The notes under the pieces: model-generated | The model's database searches: none | What the model saw: the letters and a program-made list of their open reading frames with translations, nothing else | Told to the model about the DNA's origin: nothing | Source of the DNA: Patella vulgata | Lineage: Eukaryota; Mollusca; Gastropoda; Patellidae | Reading direction: 5' to 3' | DNA: 64,000 nucleotides | Assembly: GCF_932274485.2 (NCBI RefSeq) | Contig: NC_065884.2 | Location: 51,646,546-51,710,545, forward strand | Position numbers and translations under genes: made by a program | Shown here: piece by piece, positions 1 to 10,824 of the stretch | Layout of the letters: each line of letters begins with the position of its first letter | Position numbering within the stretch: the stretch's first letter is position 1

Positions 1-14
1 AACCTCATTCAGCC

Positions 15-35
15 AGACTCGCTGGGCGAGTCTGC
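15..35. repeat. short perfect hairpin
   Basis: Two 9-base arms (CAGACTCGC and its complement) are separated by TGG. It lies in the possible 3' untranslated region of the exon candidate at 90-203. The function is unknown. Confidence 0.4.
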
Positions 36-89
36 TGGTAGAAATTGCTACATCTTTTCTCTTCCAGAACCTGTCTGCTGTCTAGGCAC

Positions 90-203
90 TCAGATGGTAA
101 TCTCTTCGGGATCTAATAGAATCTGGCTTAAAAGTTTGTCATGATGTTTTTTATAGAACCTATGAACAGCTCGCACAAAACTAGTGTATTCATGACCCTG
201 AAC
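90..203 (-). CDS. candidate terminal exon, hypothetical protein
   Basis: On the minus strand an acceptor-like TTGCACAG is followed by about 37 sense codons and a TGA at 92-90. The peptide starts VQGHEYTSFVRAVHRFYKKH and continues with a helical, charged segment (DKLLSQILLDPEEITI). Its composition resembles real protein more than the random translations nearby. The upstream donor and exons would lie further right and are not visible. No polyadenylation signal can be judged because the window starts 89 bases downstream. I do not recognise the family. It could equally be a chance open stretch or a decayed fragment. Confidence 0.27.
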   Translation of the reverse strand, partial: VQGHEYTSFVRAVHRFYKKHHDKLLSQILLDPEEITI

Positions 204-206
204 CTG

Positions 207-1202
207 TGCAATTACTAATATGATGCAATTAATAAATTTTCAAGCATGTGTAATTTCGTGGTATTTTATTGACACATACATCCAGCTATATTTTGGTTCT
301 GTAACTCTTTTTATGTGTCAACCTGTCACTTATTCATTAAGTACAATACTACATGTATGTGAATCTAATAACTTGCCAAAGATATTAATTAATACAATAT
401 AATGCTATCATTAAATATAAGAGCAAAAATTATAGCAATATTAATACACTCTCTCAAATGGATGCCCCGGGGTCGTCACATCCATTGTCACCCCACCCCA
501 GCTTCAAAATTGCTATCTGATGTAGTTAGTAAGCTCATAATGTTTTTAAAATTGCATTATAAATGTGTTATTGGCATGGAACTTTTGATTTCTGTCCTTG
601 TTGCATAATATTGTGGAGTCTAAAAAAGTAAAGTCATTATTTGACATGTCTTTTAAACTGCATAGTTTTAGGTCAATATCCTAAAATGTAGGCGTATCAA
701 TATGAACAAGGCAGTGTATAATTTGTTTTTGTTACCAATGGCGGATAGAATGATATCGTGTCTGTACACCATTGTTTCACTTTCAATGAAAAATATGTCC
801 GAAATAGATCTGAGAGTCTAGTTTAAGAAATAATAGGGCGTTAAAGTATAATTTTCTATAGTTTTGATTGTGTTTCAATGATTGGTTATCGACATTTCGG
901 AATATGACGTTGACACCTATTAGAATCTGTCCTTAAGGCTGCCTGTCTGATAATCTTACAGCTGAAAATAACAACCATTATATCGAGATCAACAACCCCG
1001 TCCCTCTTCTTTTCATATAATTTGCATTATAAACAAATTTGTATACCGGACCTTTTTATAGATAACGACTTCTTTCTTATTTTTAACGAAATATATCGTT
1101 TTTTTATCTACACATGTTGAAAATAAAAATATAACAGAATATTGAATATAAATCTGTCAATAAGAGCAGATTGGATATAACCACTTTCTGATAAGTTTTG
1201 GG
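207..1202. other. unannotated AT-rich stretch
   Basis: I see no gene, TIR element or tandem array here. The open frames are short, with random-looking translations. Confidence 0.6.
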
Positions 1203-1356
1203 GAACCGCGGTGGCTCAGTGAGTAAGTCGTTGACTCGCTAATATGGAGATCCCGTGTTCCATACCAGTGTCGACCGGGCTGTCAGGGATGTGGGACGGA
1301 GGGCATGTCAAGGGATAACGTATATAGTCGTTCGGATGGGACGAAAGACTATTGTT
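1203..1356 (+). mobile_element. SINE-A fragment (tRNA-derived head)
   Basis: This is the 5' part of the window's commonest SINE. An A-box-like TGGCTCAGTGAG at about 1212 is followed by the CCTGGAGGTC-type body, GTGGGACGGAGGGC and AGTCGTTCGGATGGGACGAAA. The B-box region is damaged. The copy stops before the 3' half and has no (ATTTC)n tail, so it is 3'-truncated or decayed. Confidence 0.8.
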
Positions 1357-1965
1357 TTTACTAAAATTATTATTTATCCCGGAACCTATTTCTCAGTGAT
1401 TGTAACAGATATCGATCTGAGACATAATGTCCTGTTGGGGAACCATGTGATGGGTACTTGAAAAACTATATTTGAAAGTTTTGCGCAGACCGCAAGTGAC
1501 CGAATTTCGGACGGTGACCAGAAATTAAAAATCGGCCGTGGTTTCGTCAATTCTTTACCTATTTTCAAACAAATCACATTTTCTTAAACCCCGATTCCTT
1601 TCCGAGACAATAGCAATCTCACATTTTGCAGTTTCGAACATTCGTCTGTGACTTCTATCGCTCGAAAATTGACAACACGTTGTTTACCAGACAATTTTTG
1701 TTATTTTTCAAATTTGACCTACATTTTTAGATACTTGAAGTCCATCCGATTCCAGTAATAATTAAAGTTTCGTTCAGAGTTATCGCCCTTTATATTTCGA
1801 ATTTTCTGTCCATGTTTCTGAAATGATGTTTTTTTGCGAAAAAAGCGATTTCTCCGTCGGATATTACGGATCAAAACAGCTTCAGTATCGTTGGATAGCC
1901 CGGTAAATGGACTCTTAAAGCCGGTTCAGCACTGCCATGCAGTTCTAGTATTTTATTTCTAAGAT

Positions 1966-2011
1966 TGATGATGATGATGATGATGATGATAATGATGACG
2001 ATGATGATGAT
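1966..2011. repeat. (GAT)n microsatellite
   Basis: About fifteen GAT/GAC-type triplets in a row with few interruptions, in otherwise unannotated sequence between 1360 and 2560. Confidence 0.9.
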
Positions 2012-2563
2012 GCCAATATGTATGGCGTGTCTCTTATATTCGGGGAATTATTGGTCATTTTATGAACTGACAAGGTGCATAGTATGACTATTTTAAATAG
2101 CTATATCGTTCAGCATGAGGCATCATAGCCTTCAATGGTTATTGCTGTAAACAGTTATTAAGGGACGATTCAAATTGTGTCCATAATTTTTTTTTTTTTA
2201 AATTACTCGTTTCGTTGGTCCTAGCAATAATCCTATGTCGCACTTTCTGTATTTTTCCTCCATCAACCCGGACATTATTCTAAAAACAAATCCAATTCTC
2301 TGGACAAAAATTGGCAAAGAGACATTCTGTCTAAATACAGCCTATGCTAATTGTCTGACCAATATATATATGTGAATTCAACATTTGAGTTGACAAATAA
2401 TAATGTTCTAATTAAGCGAAAATTCTTGAATGTACTTAGTTATAGAAGAATCCTAATTCGGATACGTGTCAATCAAACACGTTGGTAACAGAATCCAAAA
2501 GGAAAAAAATGTGGTTGAACATGGAATAATGACCCATACCCACTATTATCGCCCTTATCAATA

Positions 2564-3079
2564 CTTAAAGTAGCTAAGTCTCTAACTCAATATCATCCAA
2601 AATCGTCGACATTGAAAACACAAATTATTTGTCGGTTTAAATCAACATTGATGTTGTGTTCTTACCGGGAAAAGATGGTCTTCTGATATCCAATATTTAA
2701 GACAAAATAAACATTTTACAATTGGTACACGAATCGTGTACCATAATGCGTTTCAGCGCTATTTGTAATAAGGGTCTCGAAAAACGAGGCTAGACATATT
2801 CCACAAGTCATGTCAAACGGTGACGATATATTCTTATCTGGAGAGCGTGCCCAATAAATACTATCGGCGTAGACTCGAATAACCAGACGCTAATGTTTGA
2901 AATTCGATTGAGAATACTGGCGTATTTCGCCGAACCTAACTGATTAGAAATTACAGTAAAAACAGAAACGATTGAATGTAAATCAATTTATATAAATTCA
3001 TATTACATTACTGTATGCGTTGTGACCCATTTGTGTCAATTTCTAGGTCCCAAATATTAGTTACTTAGCTCCTTTAAAG
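2564..3079. mobile_element. MITE-1 copy 1 (TIR element)
   Basis: A non-autonomous DNA-transposon-like element of about 516 bp. The left end reads CTTAAAGTAGCTAAGTCTCT and the right end is the near-complement (AGTTACTTAGCTCCTTTAAAG), giving imperfect TIRs of about 25 bp. A second, more diverged full-length copy lies at 32544-33045 and an end-truncated one at 47533-47854, which confirms the boundaries. All three keep a central 19-base palindrome (2724-2742 here) and the CTCTAACTCAATAT subterminal block. No transposase is present. I see no convincing target duplication, so the superfamily is unassigned. Confidence 0.8.
2724..2742. repeat. conserved internal palindrome of MITE-1
   Basis: GGTACACGAATCGTGTACC has 9-base arms around one central base. 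It recurs, nearly unchanged, in the copies at 32.7 kb and 47.68 kb, where the surrounding sequence has drifted. Confidence 0.8.
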
Positions 3080-3426
3080 AATATTAGCCACGTCCCATGG
3101 GAAATTATTCCGCTTAACGCGGCGTTCGTTTTCTGTACCTAGGGTCACCACATCTGGTGCAGTATGTTTTTATGATTAAGCTGTTAATGAGTGATGATTT
3201 TCAGAACAAAGACTTAGCTATTCATCAACTAATTCAGTGTTATGGCTGTTTTTTTTAAAATATATTCCCTTGTGTTGAGAAACAATGTGTGTGGGACGAA
3301 ATGTTTCAAGGGGACCAATCAATGAATGCAGTGATAATAGTAAATATAAAAACCATGACAATAAATTTAAAGAGGGCATAATTATATTGATTGGAATAAT
3401 GCATATCAATGTGAAACATTTTGCAG

Positions 3427-3728
3427 TTAATCCAAGAACAGAATCTGATCTTCAGCCATTAATCTTTGACTTCCGAGCCAACGGTTTAGAGCCATCTTCA
3501 GAAAGCGAGAAGAATGAATTACAATCTTATACAAAATATGTATGGAATCCCGATTCTGTAAAATATATTACAGATTTCATAGCATACTGTTATGTGCACA
3601 ATTTCAGATATGCAAAAACGGGTAATAAACTTCGCAGTCAAAATAGGCAACCCCCATGGTCCGATGGAAAATTCCTAGGGCAGAAACAATTGAAATACAA
3701 ATTTTTAAATCGATTTAGAAAAAAGTAA
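3427..3728 (+). CDS. candidate terminal exon, hypothetical protein
   Basis: A TTTTGCAG acceptor ending at 3426 opens a frame of about 100 codons (phase 1) ending with TAA at 3726-3728. The same frame is open back to an ATG at 3285, but the sequence before 3426 looks less protein-like. The product begins VNPRTESDLQPLIFDFRANG, is rich in aromatic and charged residues in the middle (YVWNPDSVKYITDFIAYCYV) and ends with a basic tail (KYKFLNRFRKK). An AATAAA lies about 85 bases after the stop, as expected for a last exon. No domain is recognised. Alternatives are an ORF of an unlisted transposon or chance. Confidence 0.36.
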
Positions 3729-3810
3729 CAATGTTAATCATTTTAAAATGTATACTAAAAGTAAGGGTGTTTTTAAATCCTTATATGAAAGTAAAAAACG
3801 TGATCATGAA

Positions 3811-3816
3811 TAATAA
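3811..3816 (+). promoter_or_regulatory. possible polyadenylation signal
   Basis: An AATAAA hexamer lies about 85 bases downstream of the stop of the exon candidate at 3427-3728. It is supported only by position and motif. Confidence 0.3.
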
Positions 3817-3819
3817 AAC

Positions 3820-4550
3820 CCATGTGCAAACACGTCGCACCAAAAACCTTTTCGGCAACAAGGGGTAATCTAAGACCCCAGACATAAATAGGTCTTCGGA
3901 TGCATAATTTTATTCAAATACGATTAAACTAGAGCTGCATATAAAGACTGAGAATAATTAGGCAAAGTAAAAAAAATAATTGAGGTAATAACATAATCAA
4001 TATTGAAATTCATAATAATCATTCCCAATGTGGTATTTTTGTATTCTAGTCTATTTTTGTTACATTATTGTTATTACGTATATTATATTTTCTCTCTCTC
4101 TGTCATTTATTAATAATAAATGGCCTATCCAATTGCATATCGCCTACTGTTATATTTGTCTACAAGGACACTCACTGGGGGCATAATTGTCTGTCGCCAT
4201 GTCATGGTAAAAGGTATTTCTGAAACCATGAAGATCTGTAAATAACGATCGCAGAACAGATTAGACACTTGTAACCAGCAAAATGTTTAAAGGGGTGGCC
4301 CCGAAGACAACTTGTTTCTGGTAACGTTTTAATTTTAGTTTTTTGTCAAATGGTGAATGTTGCCACTGCCTCACTTCTGTTCTATTTGCAGCATTATACC
4401 CGACATTAATTAGCTCACAAATATAAAATTCTCGCTAGACAATTAGCCACAAATGTTAAGGATATGGCCATGGGGTCATGAATCATGATATCCCTTGTAT
4501 CCGCACAAGGGTTAAGTTGTGATAAATTGCGCGCGAACTTACAAACTCCT
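3820..4550. other. unannotated stretch
   Basis: AT-rich with a short CT run near 4091. I see no coding sequence or mobile-element end. Confidence 0.55.
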
Positions 4551-4554
4551 GATA

Positions 4555-4672
4555 GATTTTGAGCAAGCCCTATGCGCAAGCGAATAAATTCAAACCATAT
4601 GTTAGTCTCGAAATGACCTAATTTGTTTCGAGTAGACGTTAAACCCCATTTCTCCCTCTCTCTCGTCAAGGT
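4555..4672 (+). mobile_element. SINE-B 3' fragment
   Basis: The 3' part of the second SINE family. It shows CCTATGCGCAAGCGAAT, then ACCATATGTTAGTC, CGAAATGACCTA, GACGTTAAACCCCAT and a CT-rich tail. The best full copy, at 38311-38563, has the same order. The tRNA-like head is absent or beyond recognition. Confidence 0.75.
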
Positions 4673-4734
4673 TGCCTCTTAAGTCCTCTCTTATTTTGCT
4701 TGTACATCAAACGATTCATCGTCAATCATCGATT

Positions 4735-5380
4735 ATATGAACTGCGGTGACGTTAGAGAGATATATTTACTAATCAAGATGCCAAAAATAGTCTCATGTT
4801 ACGGTATGCTGGTGATTTGGGTATACCACCGGACTCTGCAGTTGATATACAGAAGAAAATACATATTTTACATACTTTCTGCGCTGCTCTTAATGTTAAT
4901 ACACCAAAAACAAAGGTTGTAGTATTCAGAAATGGAGGCGTTTTACGAAAATATGAACAGTATTACTACACGAATAATACGATAGAGTGCGTTTCATATT
5001 ATAATTATCTCGGTGTACCTTTTCGTCCAGATTAGTTTGGAGCAAAGCTGTGTATAGTCTTCCTGTCAAAGCTAAAAAGTCACTTCTTCGGAAGACCAGG
5101 TCAATATCCTTTATATGAAGTTTCAAGATATTTGACTCAGTTGTAAAACCCGTTTTGTTGTATGGAGCAGAAATGTGGGGATATGGATTCAGATAGTTCT
5201 GTATATTCGTTCTTTATATACATAAGAGCAGATCTTCTGAAAAATCGTCAACCAAATTTCAAGACAGTTTCAAATATGATTAAAACCAATTTATGTCAAG
5301 AACTGTACTTGACAGATAACATAAATCAAAACGTAAAAAGAAGTATAAAACTGCGTCTAGGAACTCTAGATGGCTTGTTT
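4735..5380 (+). pseudogene. decayed non-LTR (LINE) reverse transcriptase
   Basis: The plus-strand translation carries the palm/thumb part of a LINE reverse transcriptase. It reads RYAGDLGIPPDSAVDIQKK, then a helical stretch, NTPKTKVVVFRNGGVLRKYE, and SYYNYLGVPF. After a frame break, FDSVVKPVLLYGAEMWGYG is readable around 5130-5190. These are the usual order of blocks from motif C to the thumb. The catalytic YADD box is YAGD, so an essential aspartate is missing, and at least two frame changes or stops are present. The endonuclease and N-terminal RT parts are gone. It is dead. The thumb resembles LINE groups common in cnidarians and molluscs; I do not assign a clade. Confidence 0.75.
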
Positions 5381-5396
5381 TGATCATTGAGGGTCA

Positions 5397-5768
5397 GTGC
5401 GTGGGGGTGAGTGGGGATCCATCAAATGGGCACAAGACCAAACTCAACTTTTCTATAGTAAAATTTTGCGTAGAATATGTTGCCGTTGGGGCGTTTTCGA
5501 ATTATGCGGGGTCAAAGGTCAAATGAGGTCAATTGCACTGAAAGTGTATGCGCAGCCATTCTTGTATCATGAAAACATACTGAAAATGATCGAAAGTAAT
5601 CACCTTTTCAATAAAAATGTAAATTTGCAATTCACCTTTGTTCTCAATCTCCCAGAGTTGTCTTCCCTTGCAGTCCAAACTATGCTGGATAGCGAGACTA
5701 GTGTGGAGAGTTCTTTGTGGTTTGTGACCCCGGAGCTCAAAAGGTCACATTTTCGGTTTTTGCACTAG
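5397..5768 (+). other. unrecognised open frame of 123 codons
   Basis: An open frame just downstream of the LINE remnant (product begins MRGGEWGSIKWAQDQ). It shows no RNase H, endonuclease or zinc-knuckle pattern. It may be LINE-derived flank or chance. Confidence 0.2.
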
Positions 5769-5769
5769 G

Positions 5770-6572
5770 AAGATTTAAAGCGATAAATGTCAGCGTAATA
5801 TATAAAAACTAAAGCGAAACCTGTTCTGATTAATAATAGGAACATTTAAAATTTATCTTTAGGTGGTCTTAGCACCGTACTTTACTTTGGTACGTCGAAA
5901 AAGATCTTGCATAACAGAACCAAAATACTTCGAAACCTGTTAAACTGTCAAATTGAAATCTCCCCGATTTAGTTTAACAACGATTGTTATACATAATTTT
6001 GAATCCACTTCGAACAACAATTGCGTGAAAGTTGGATCTCTGAAAGAAGTTCCAGTCTAAAAATGGCCCAGTTCAGTTCATTATTTACAAAGTTATCGCC
6101 AGTGCCACTTATAATTAAATGTTAATTTTTTTGTGTGGATTAAATCGAGAAAAACAAATTAAATTTAAAAATTCTTAATGATCAATTTGACTGCATTTGA
6201 TATTATCCGAAAAAAGCAAATGATCATCAGCTTTAGTCTATTCATAATAACACAACTTTATGGATTTACTACTTCTTAGTTTATTACATGCAACGTTTCA
6301 ATACTCTTACGGGTATTATGAATATGAATATTATACCTCTACTTCTAAATGTCATTTAAGGATATTAGCTTTAGTCTAAAGTATAAATTTTATTATCGAT
6401 ATCATTGAAATCCGATGTCAATTACGTTTGTTTTATATTTTATTTTATGAAGAAGTTGATCAGATCACTTACTGGCCAATCAAATTGTTGCCATTGATAT
6501 AATGGCCTTCGTTTTGTAGAGAATTACGGGAATTTTCATCTCGCAGGCATATAAAAGTGGATCTGGGTTTGG
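5770..6572. other. unannotated AT-rich stretch
   Basis: No gene or clear repeat. AGCTTTAGTCTA occurs twice (near 6229 and 6368), but no larger duplication is evident. Confidence 0.5.
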
Positions 6573-6872
6573 GGCGACAATACTATATACCGGAAAACAC
6601 CGGAAATACCGGAAAACACCCTAAATAGGTAACCCGGAGCCTGGTCCTGTGTGCCTGGGTTAGGGTTAGGGTTAGTTCCCGGTTTATAGTATAGCCCTTC
6701 TCCGGGTTACCTATTTAGTGTGTTTTCCGGTATTTAGTGTTTTTCCGGTGTTTTCCGGAATTCAGTATAACATGGTGTTTTCCGGTAGTTTTCCGGTGTT
6801 TTCCCGGTGTTTTCCGGTGTTTTCTGGTGTTTTTCAGTGTTTTCCGGTGTCTTCCGGTATATAGTATAGCCC
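6573..6872. repeat. inverted CCGGAAAACAC minisatellite with telomere-like core
   Basis: The ends are inverted. ACTATATACCGGAAAACACCGG on the left pairs with the segment finishing at 6872. A second inverted block (CTAAATAGGTAACCCGG at about 6620 and its complement at about 6703) lies inside. Between the arms sits GGGTTAGGGTTAGGGTTAG (6658-6676). From about 6718 to 6860 the right arm expands into a 10-13-bp tandem motif, TTTTCCGGTG. It encodes only low-complexity peptide. Confidence 0.85.
6658..6676 (+). repeat. three TTAGGG units (interstitial telomere-like)
   Basis: GGGTTAGGGTTAGGGTTAG is the metazoan telomere repeat unit, here in the loop between the arms of the inverted minisatellite. Confidence 0.85.
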
Positions 6873-6879
6873 GTTTGGG

Positions 6880-8780
6880 GCTATACAATTTTTTTTTTGT
6901 CAAGGCGGTGCTATAGCCTCCCTCCTCCACCATGGAGTCCTGGGTCGTGAGCTATTTTCGCTGTCGTTGATTCTTTTCCACCCTCGATCTCTTTTAGAAT
7001 TTGTCGGTTTCCTAGATGGACGTAAACCTCGTATAGTAACGGTAGATTTGGGTTATATTATGACTGGTTGGTAAAGATTATAGTTAAATATTAACTGTTT
7101 TACAGTTATTTTAAAAATATTTAGTAAAAGGCTAAGCAACCAATTTAATCTATACATAAGGCTATATAGTCTAATTACCAAGTAAATATTTACACGCTTT
7201 TTAACAGTATATTATAAAAAGAAACGAAAATAGAGTGTGTGCCATTTTGCTTTTGTGGTTTTTTTTAAATATTAATAGTACATCCGTAATTATAGAACTC
7301 TGCACCATTATAGTCTAGAATATTAACCTCGAGTTCTATACTATGCTTAGCTTTAATTATGTAGACAATTATTACATTTATACTCCTACACACACTCTCC
7401 CAACAACAGCCAATATATTATCTGCTTTTTAGACGGACAGATTGCCGTCGAGAGTCTTATACAGAGCATGGTTTGCAAGGAGACTATCCTATTAACCATT
7501 CTGGTGGGAAATATGATCAAAGGTGTTCTTTTGTTGTCCGTTCTGAGTTTGATTTTATTGAAGGAATTGCCCAATGAGACTTTGCATTTGTTTGATAATG
7601 GAAAACAGGCGACAGCACACATCTTTCCGAGTGGATGAAATTAGGTTACGAAGACAAAAAAAAAAAAAAAAAAATACACGTAAACATGCAGAAATTAAAC
7701 TTAAATGGAATAAGATTAGATTTGTAAAAAGTATAAATATCTGTTTTCACATTCAGTAATTTTAGACTCTTGCCCTGTCTGTCGGTCACTTTCGTCCGTC
7801 CTCTCTTTTTTGTATTCATTCTACAGAGCTAAGTTATTGACTAATTTTCATCTAGTTTTCCGGGATAGTTAGTATCGGGGTACAGGCGGTCCCTACGGAT
7901 TGTCGTCTGGTTGTCTTTGTCTGATAAACGTGCATAATCGTACTTGTACTCAACAAAGTTCACTGGGACAACAATAAAATAGATATTTGTCATAGACAGT
8001 GATTGCAAGTTGAGCAAATTCTTAAGTTTAGTCCAAGAATGCTTTGTGAAATCAGGGCCAGTTCTCCACGGATTCCCCATTGATTTCAGAAATGACGATG
8101 TGAAATCAACAGAAGCCGATGTAATCCCAAAATGGCGGTAACTTAAATTAAAAATAAGAATTGATAGATATGAATAATTCCAGGAATAAAATGTTGTTTT
8201 TTTTTGTTTTTTTTTAATAATTAAAAGTACTCTTGATTGTCTATATATCCAGCTCTTATTGGGACTAATTTCAGAAATACAAGATGATTATGAAAATTGA
8301 AATTTAAAAGAAAAATGATACGGTAATGTTGAATTAAGTAAAATTACATACATTAAATGAATATATTTGATAATATCAAAATTAAATATTTCATTTTTAG
8401 GTTTTCAAAATCTTTGAACCGTGCGTGTTTGAAGTTTTCAGACGCTATGTATTGTTAATTGGATTTGAAAACTAATTATAATCACAGTTTGTTACTACAA
8501 ATTATCAATAAATGTTTTTATCATGGAATTAGATATTATTTATCCTGTATTATCTATTGTGGCTGTAATTAGAATTGATCTTTGGCCTAGAAAAAATGAA
8601 AATAAAGGAGTAGCCCCAGAATAATACTGAATCAAATTAACGTGTGAAAGAGTCATTTATCTCAATCTCGAATTCTCTAAATCGCAATGCTTCCAAATTG
8701 TCACCTACAGTAATGTATAGTTGTTTTGGTACTAACATGGAATTTTAATAATTCGCTTGCGCGTAAGGGTCTTAAGTATT
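6880..8780. other. unannotated stretch with a poly(A) run
   Basis: It contains (A)20 at about 7656-7675 and several short A/T runs, but no coding sequence, TIR pair or SINE that I can support. The short frames at 7386-7622 and 7841-8080 translate to unremarkable sequence. Confidence 0.5.
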
Positions 8781-8784
8781 TGTA

Positions 8785-9115
8785 GTAAACAGGGGCTTAG
8801 GCGGACGCCTCTAATACTGTGTCCCGTATAATCCTCGGATCGAAACCACGAGTTTAGGCGGACAACCCCACTCCTTGTCCCGCGCACAATCCTGGGATTG
8901 AAATAACGAGGTTAGGCGGACGACCCTACTCCTTATCCCGTACAATCATGGCATTGAAACCACGAGGATAAACTGCAGCTACTGTTTGTCCCACATAAAC
9001 CAACGACCGAAACCACAAAGTTCAAACCTGAGATCGAAATAACGAGGTTTGGTGGACGACCCGACACCTTGTCCTGCGTACAATCCCGAGATCCAAACCA
9101 CGCCACTAGACTTTA
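8785..9115 (-). repeat. tandem array of a SINE-B head segment
   Basis: About five imperfect units of roughly 55-65 bp, each reading like AGGCGGACGACCCTACTCCTT, then GTCCCGYACAATCC, then GATCGAAACCACGAG. On the minus strand this is the B-box part of the tRNA-like head of SINE-B plus its GTAGGGTCGCCTGTCCAACC body (compare 38390-38430). The array is therefore a local amplification of one SINE segment, well drifted between units. Confidence 0.7.
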
Positions 9116-9213
9116 TGACCTAAATAGCACACTTTAGACCGCTGGCTATTTCTTTATATTTTGACGTTTAATTTGGATTCTTAAAACCTTTTGAATATGA
9201 TGTAAGATATGTC

Positions 9214-9543
9214 ACTGCTCCTTTAACAATGAACACATTCAAGATTGCAACGTTTTTAATTTCCGTTTCATTGTAATTCACCAAACGCAACTTCAGCTTT
9301 GACACTGTCATTGACATAATACTTAATGGTATATATTTTTGGGGTCTTATTTTTTGGGGAAGTCAGTCCCGTGAGGATTTCTTGTTAAGCCGCATTTACA
9401 GTAGAAGGTGGATATAGTAATATGATCTATTAATCTGTCAAAAATTGTTCTCAGTTAGATAATGAGAAATGATCTGATTAAAAACGGAAATTAAAATTGA
9501 AATATGGTGCAATCTTGAATGTGTTCATTGTTAAAGTAGCAGT
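9214..9543. mobile_element. MITE with ~55-bp TIRs
   Basis: The left end ACTGCTCCTTTAACAATGAA continues through CATTCAAGATTGCA and TTTTAATTTCCGTTT. The reverse complement closes the element at 9480-9543 with a few mismatches and a small insertion. The length is about 330 bp and no ORF is present. I see no clear target duplication. Confidence 0.85.
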
Positions 9544-9549
9544 TCCAGA

Positions 9550-10690
9550 TTGGTCCATGGTTAGGGTCGGGGTCAGAGCTAGCCCTGTTTACATCTCGAG
9601 ACTTTGACGAAATCTACAGGTCCTAAACTTTACCGTAACCCGAACCCACAATGCACATGACTTTCTTCCAGATCTTCACGTAGTGGGGCCATCGAAAGTA
9701 CAAAAAGACGAAACGAAATATATATCTGTATTTTAATCAGATTGATCAAGTCACTGGTAGAAACGTAAGTTCGGAATTTATAATATTTTATTTACACGGA
9801 TTCGGCATTTGCTTAGATCTTGGTTCATAATTGTATGATTCTATCAATATAATTTTACATTTATATTTTCCCGGAAGTTATGGTCATTGATTCTAATAGG
9901 CGTTCCCATTGCAACTTTGTCAGTCGAAGGTATGAGTTCTTTGACCTTCTAACCACCGATCCCTAAGGCGACACCCTCATAGCAACCAATAATATACAAC
10001 AGCGGAATTGAATGTTGTTAATTATCAGCCATAAAATTTGGATTTGTACAATTTCTGTTGTGGCCATTGAGACAATGTAATCGTTCTTTTAATAATAGAC
10101 ATTTAGATTCCCTAACGACTCAGTTTAGGGAATACTCTGATTCATATTTGTTGCAAAAAGAACGTTGTAAAGGTCAAATAGTCTATTAATATTAACAGAA
10201 TCAAGGCGGATACACAAATTAATGATTTAAAATATATAATAGTTTAAAGCCCGGCCCTAGAGAGCTGCATATATTTACTCTATTAACTGTTTGTGGTGGT
10301 GGACAATAGAAACTTTTATTACCATCCTGAAAGCAAATAACCCGGTCAATATAAGTTTCTTTATTCATTTGTTTAACTGTGAACTATTCTACCCGTTCGT
10401 TTGACGAAGCAAACTAAACGCTAATAGAAGTGTGAGGGGAAATTTGAGACACTAATTACAAAATAAATTTGATTTCTTTTACTTGCATAATTAATCCATT
10501 ATATCATATTTTTTAAACTTATGCTTATAAAAGCTGTCACCTGCTTTATGAAAAGAATAATTGTCTCAAAATGTTCACACTGCAACTGACTACCCCGTAC
10601 GTTCAAACACACTTGAAAACAAGATACGCCTGCCTACACATTTATTCCAATAATAATGCGCCAAGTCATAAAACCTGTACTTCCGTGTCT
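9550..10690. other. unannotated stretch
   Basis: No gene or repeat structure that I can support. Short frames only. Confidence 0.5.
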
Positions 10691-10707
10691 TTAACCACCC
10701 ATTTTGT

Positions 10708-10713
10708 TTTATT
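10708..10713 (-). promoter_or_regulatory. possible polyadenylation signal
   Basis: AATAAA on the minus strand, about 112 bases beyond the stop of the exon candidate at 10825-11183, within the sequence AATAATAAAACAAAA. Confidence 0.4.
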
Positions 10714-10824
10714 ATTCAGTTCAAAGCCAAAGAAGAAGTCTTGAATGTGGAATTTAAAATGACGTTCTTAAATTGCGATTAATTAAAATCCAACCAATAA
10801 ACAAGAAATGAAATTGTTTTAATT

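Noticed and set aside
2724-2742. Helitron-type terminal hairpin
   Set aside because: The palindrome is internal to an element with TIRs on both sides and lacks a CTRR end just after it.
6715-6933. 72-codon minus frame full of HRKT repeats
   Set aside because: Low-complexity translation of the CCGGAAAACAC minisatellite.
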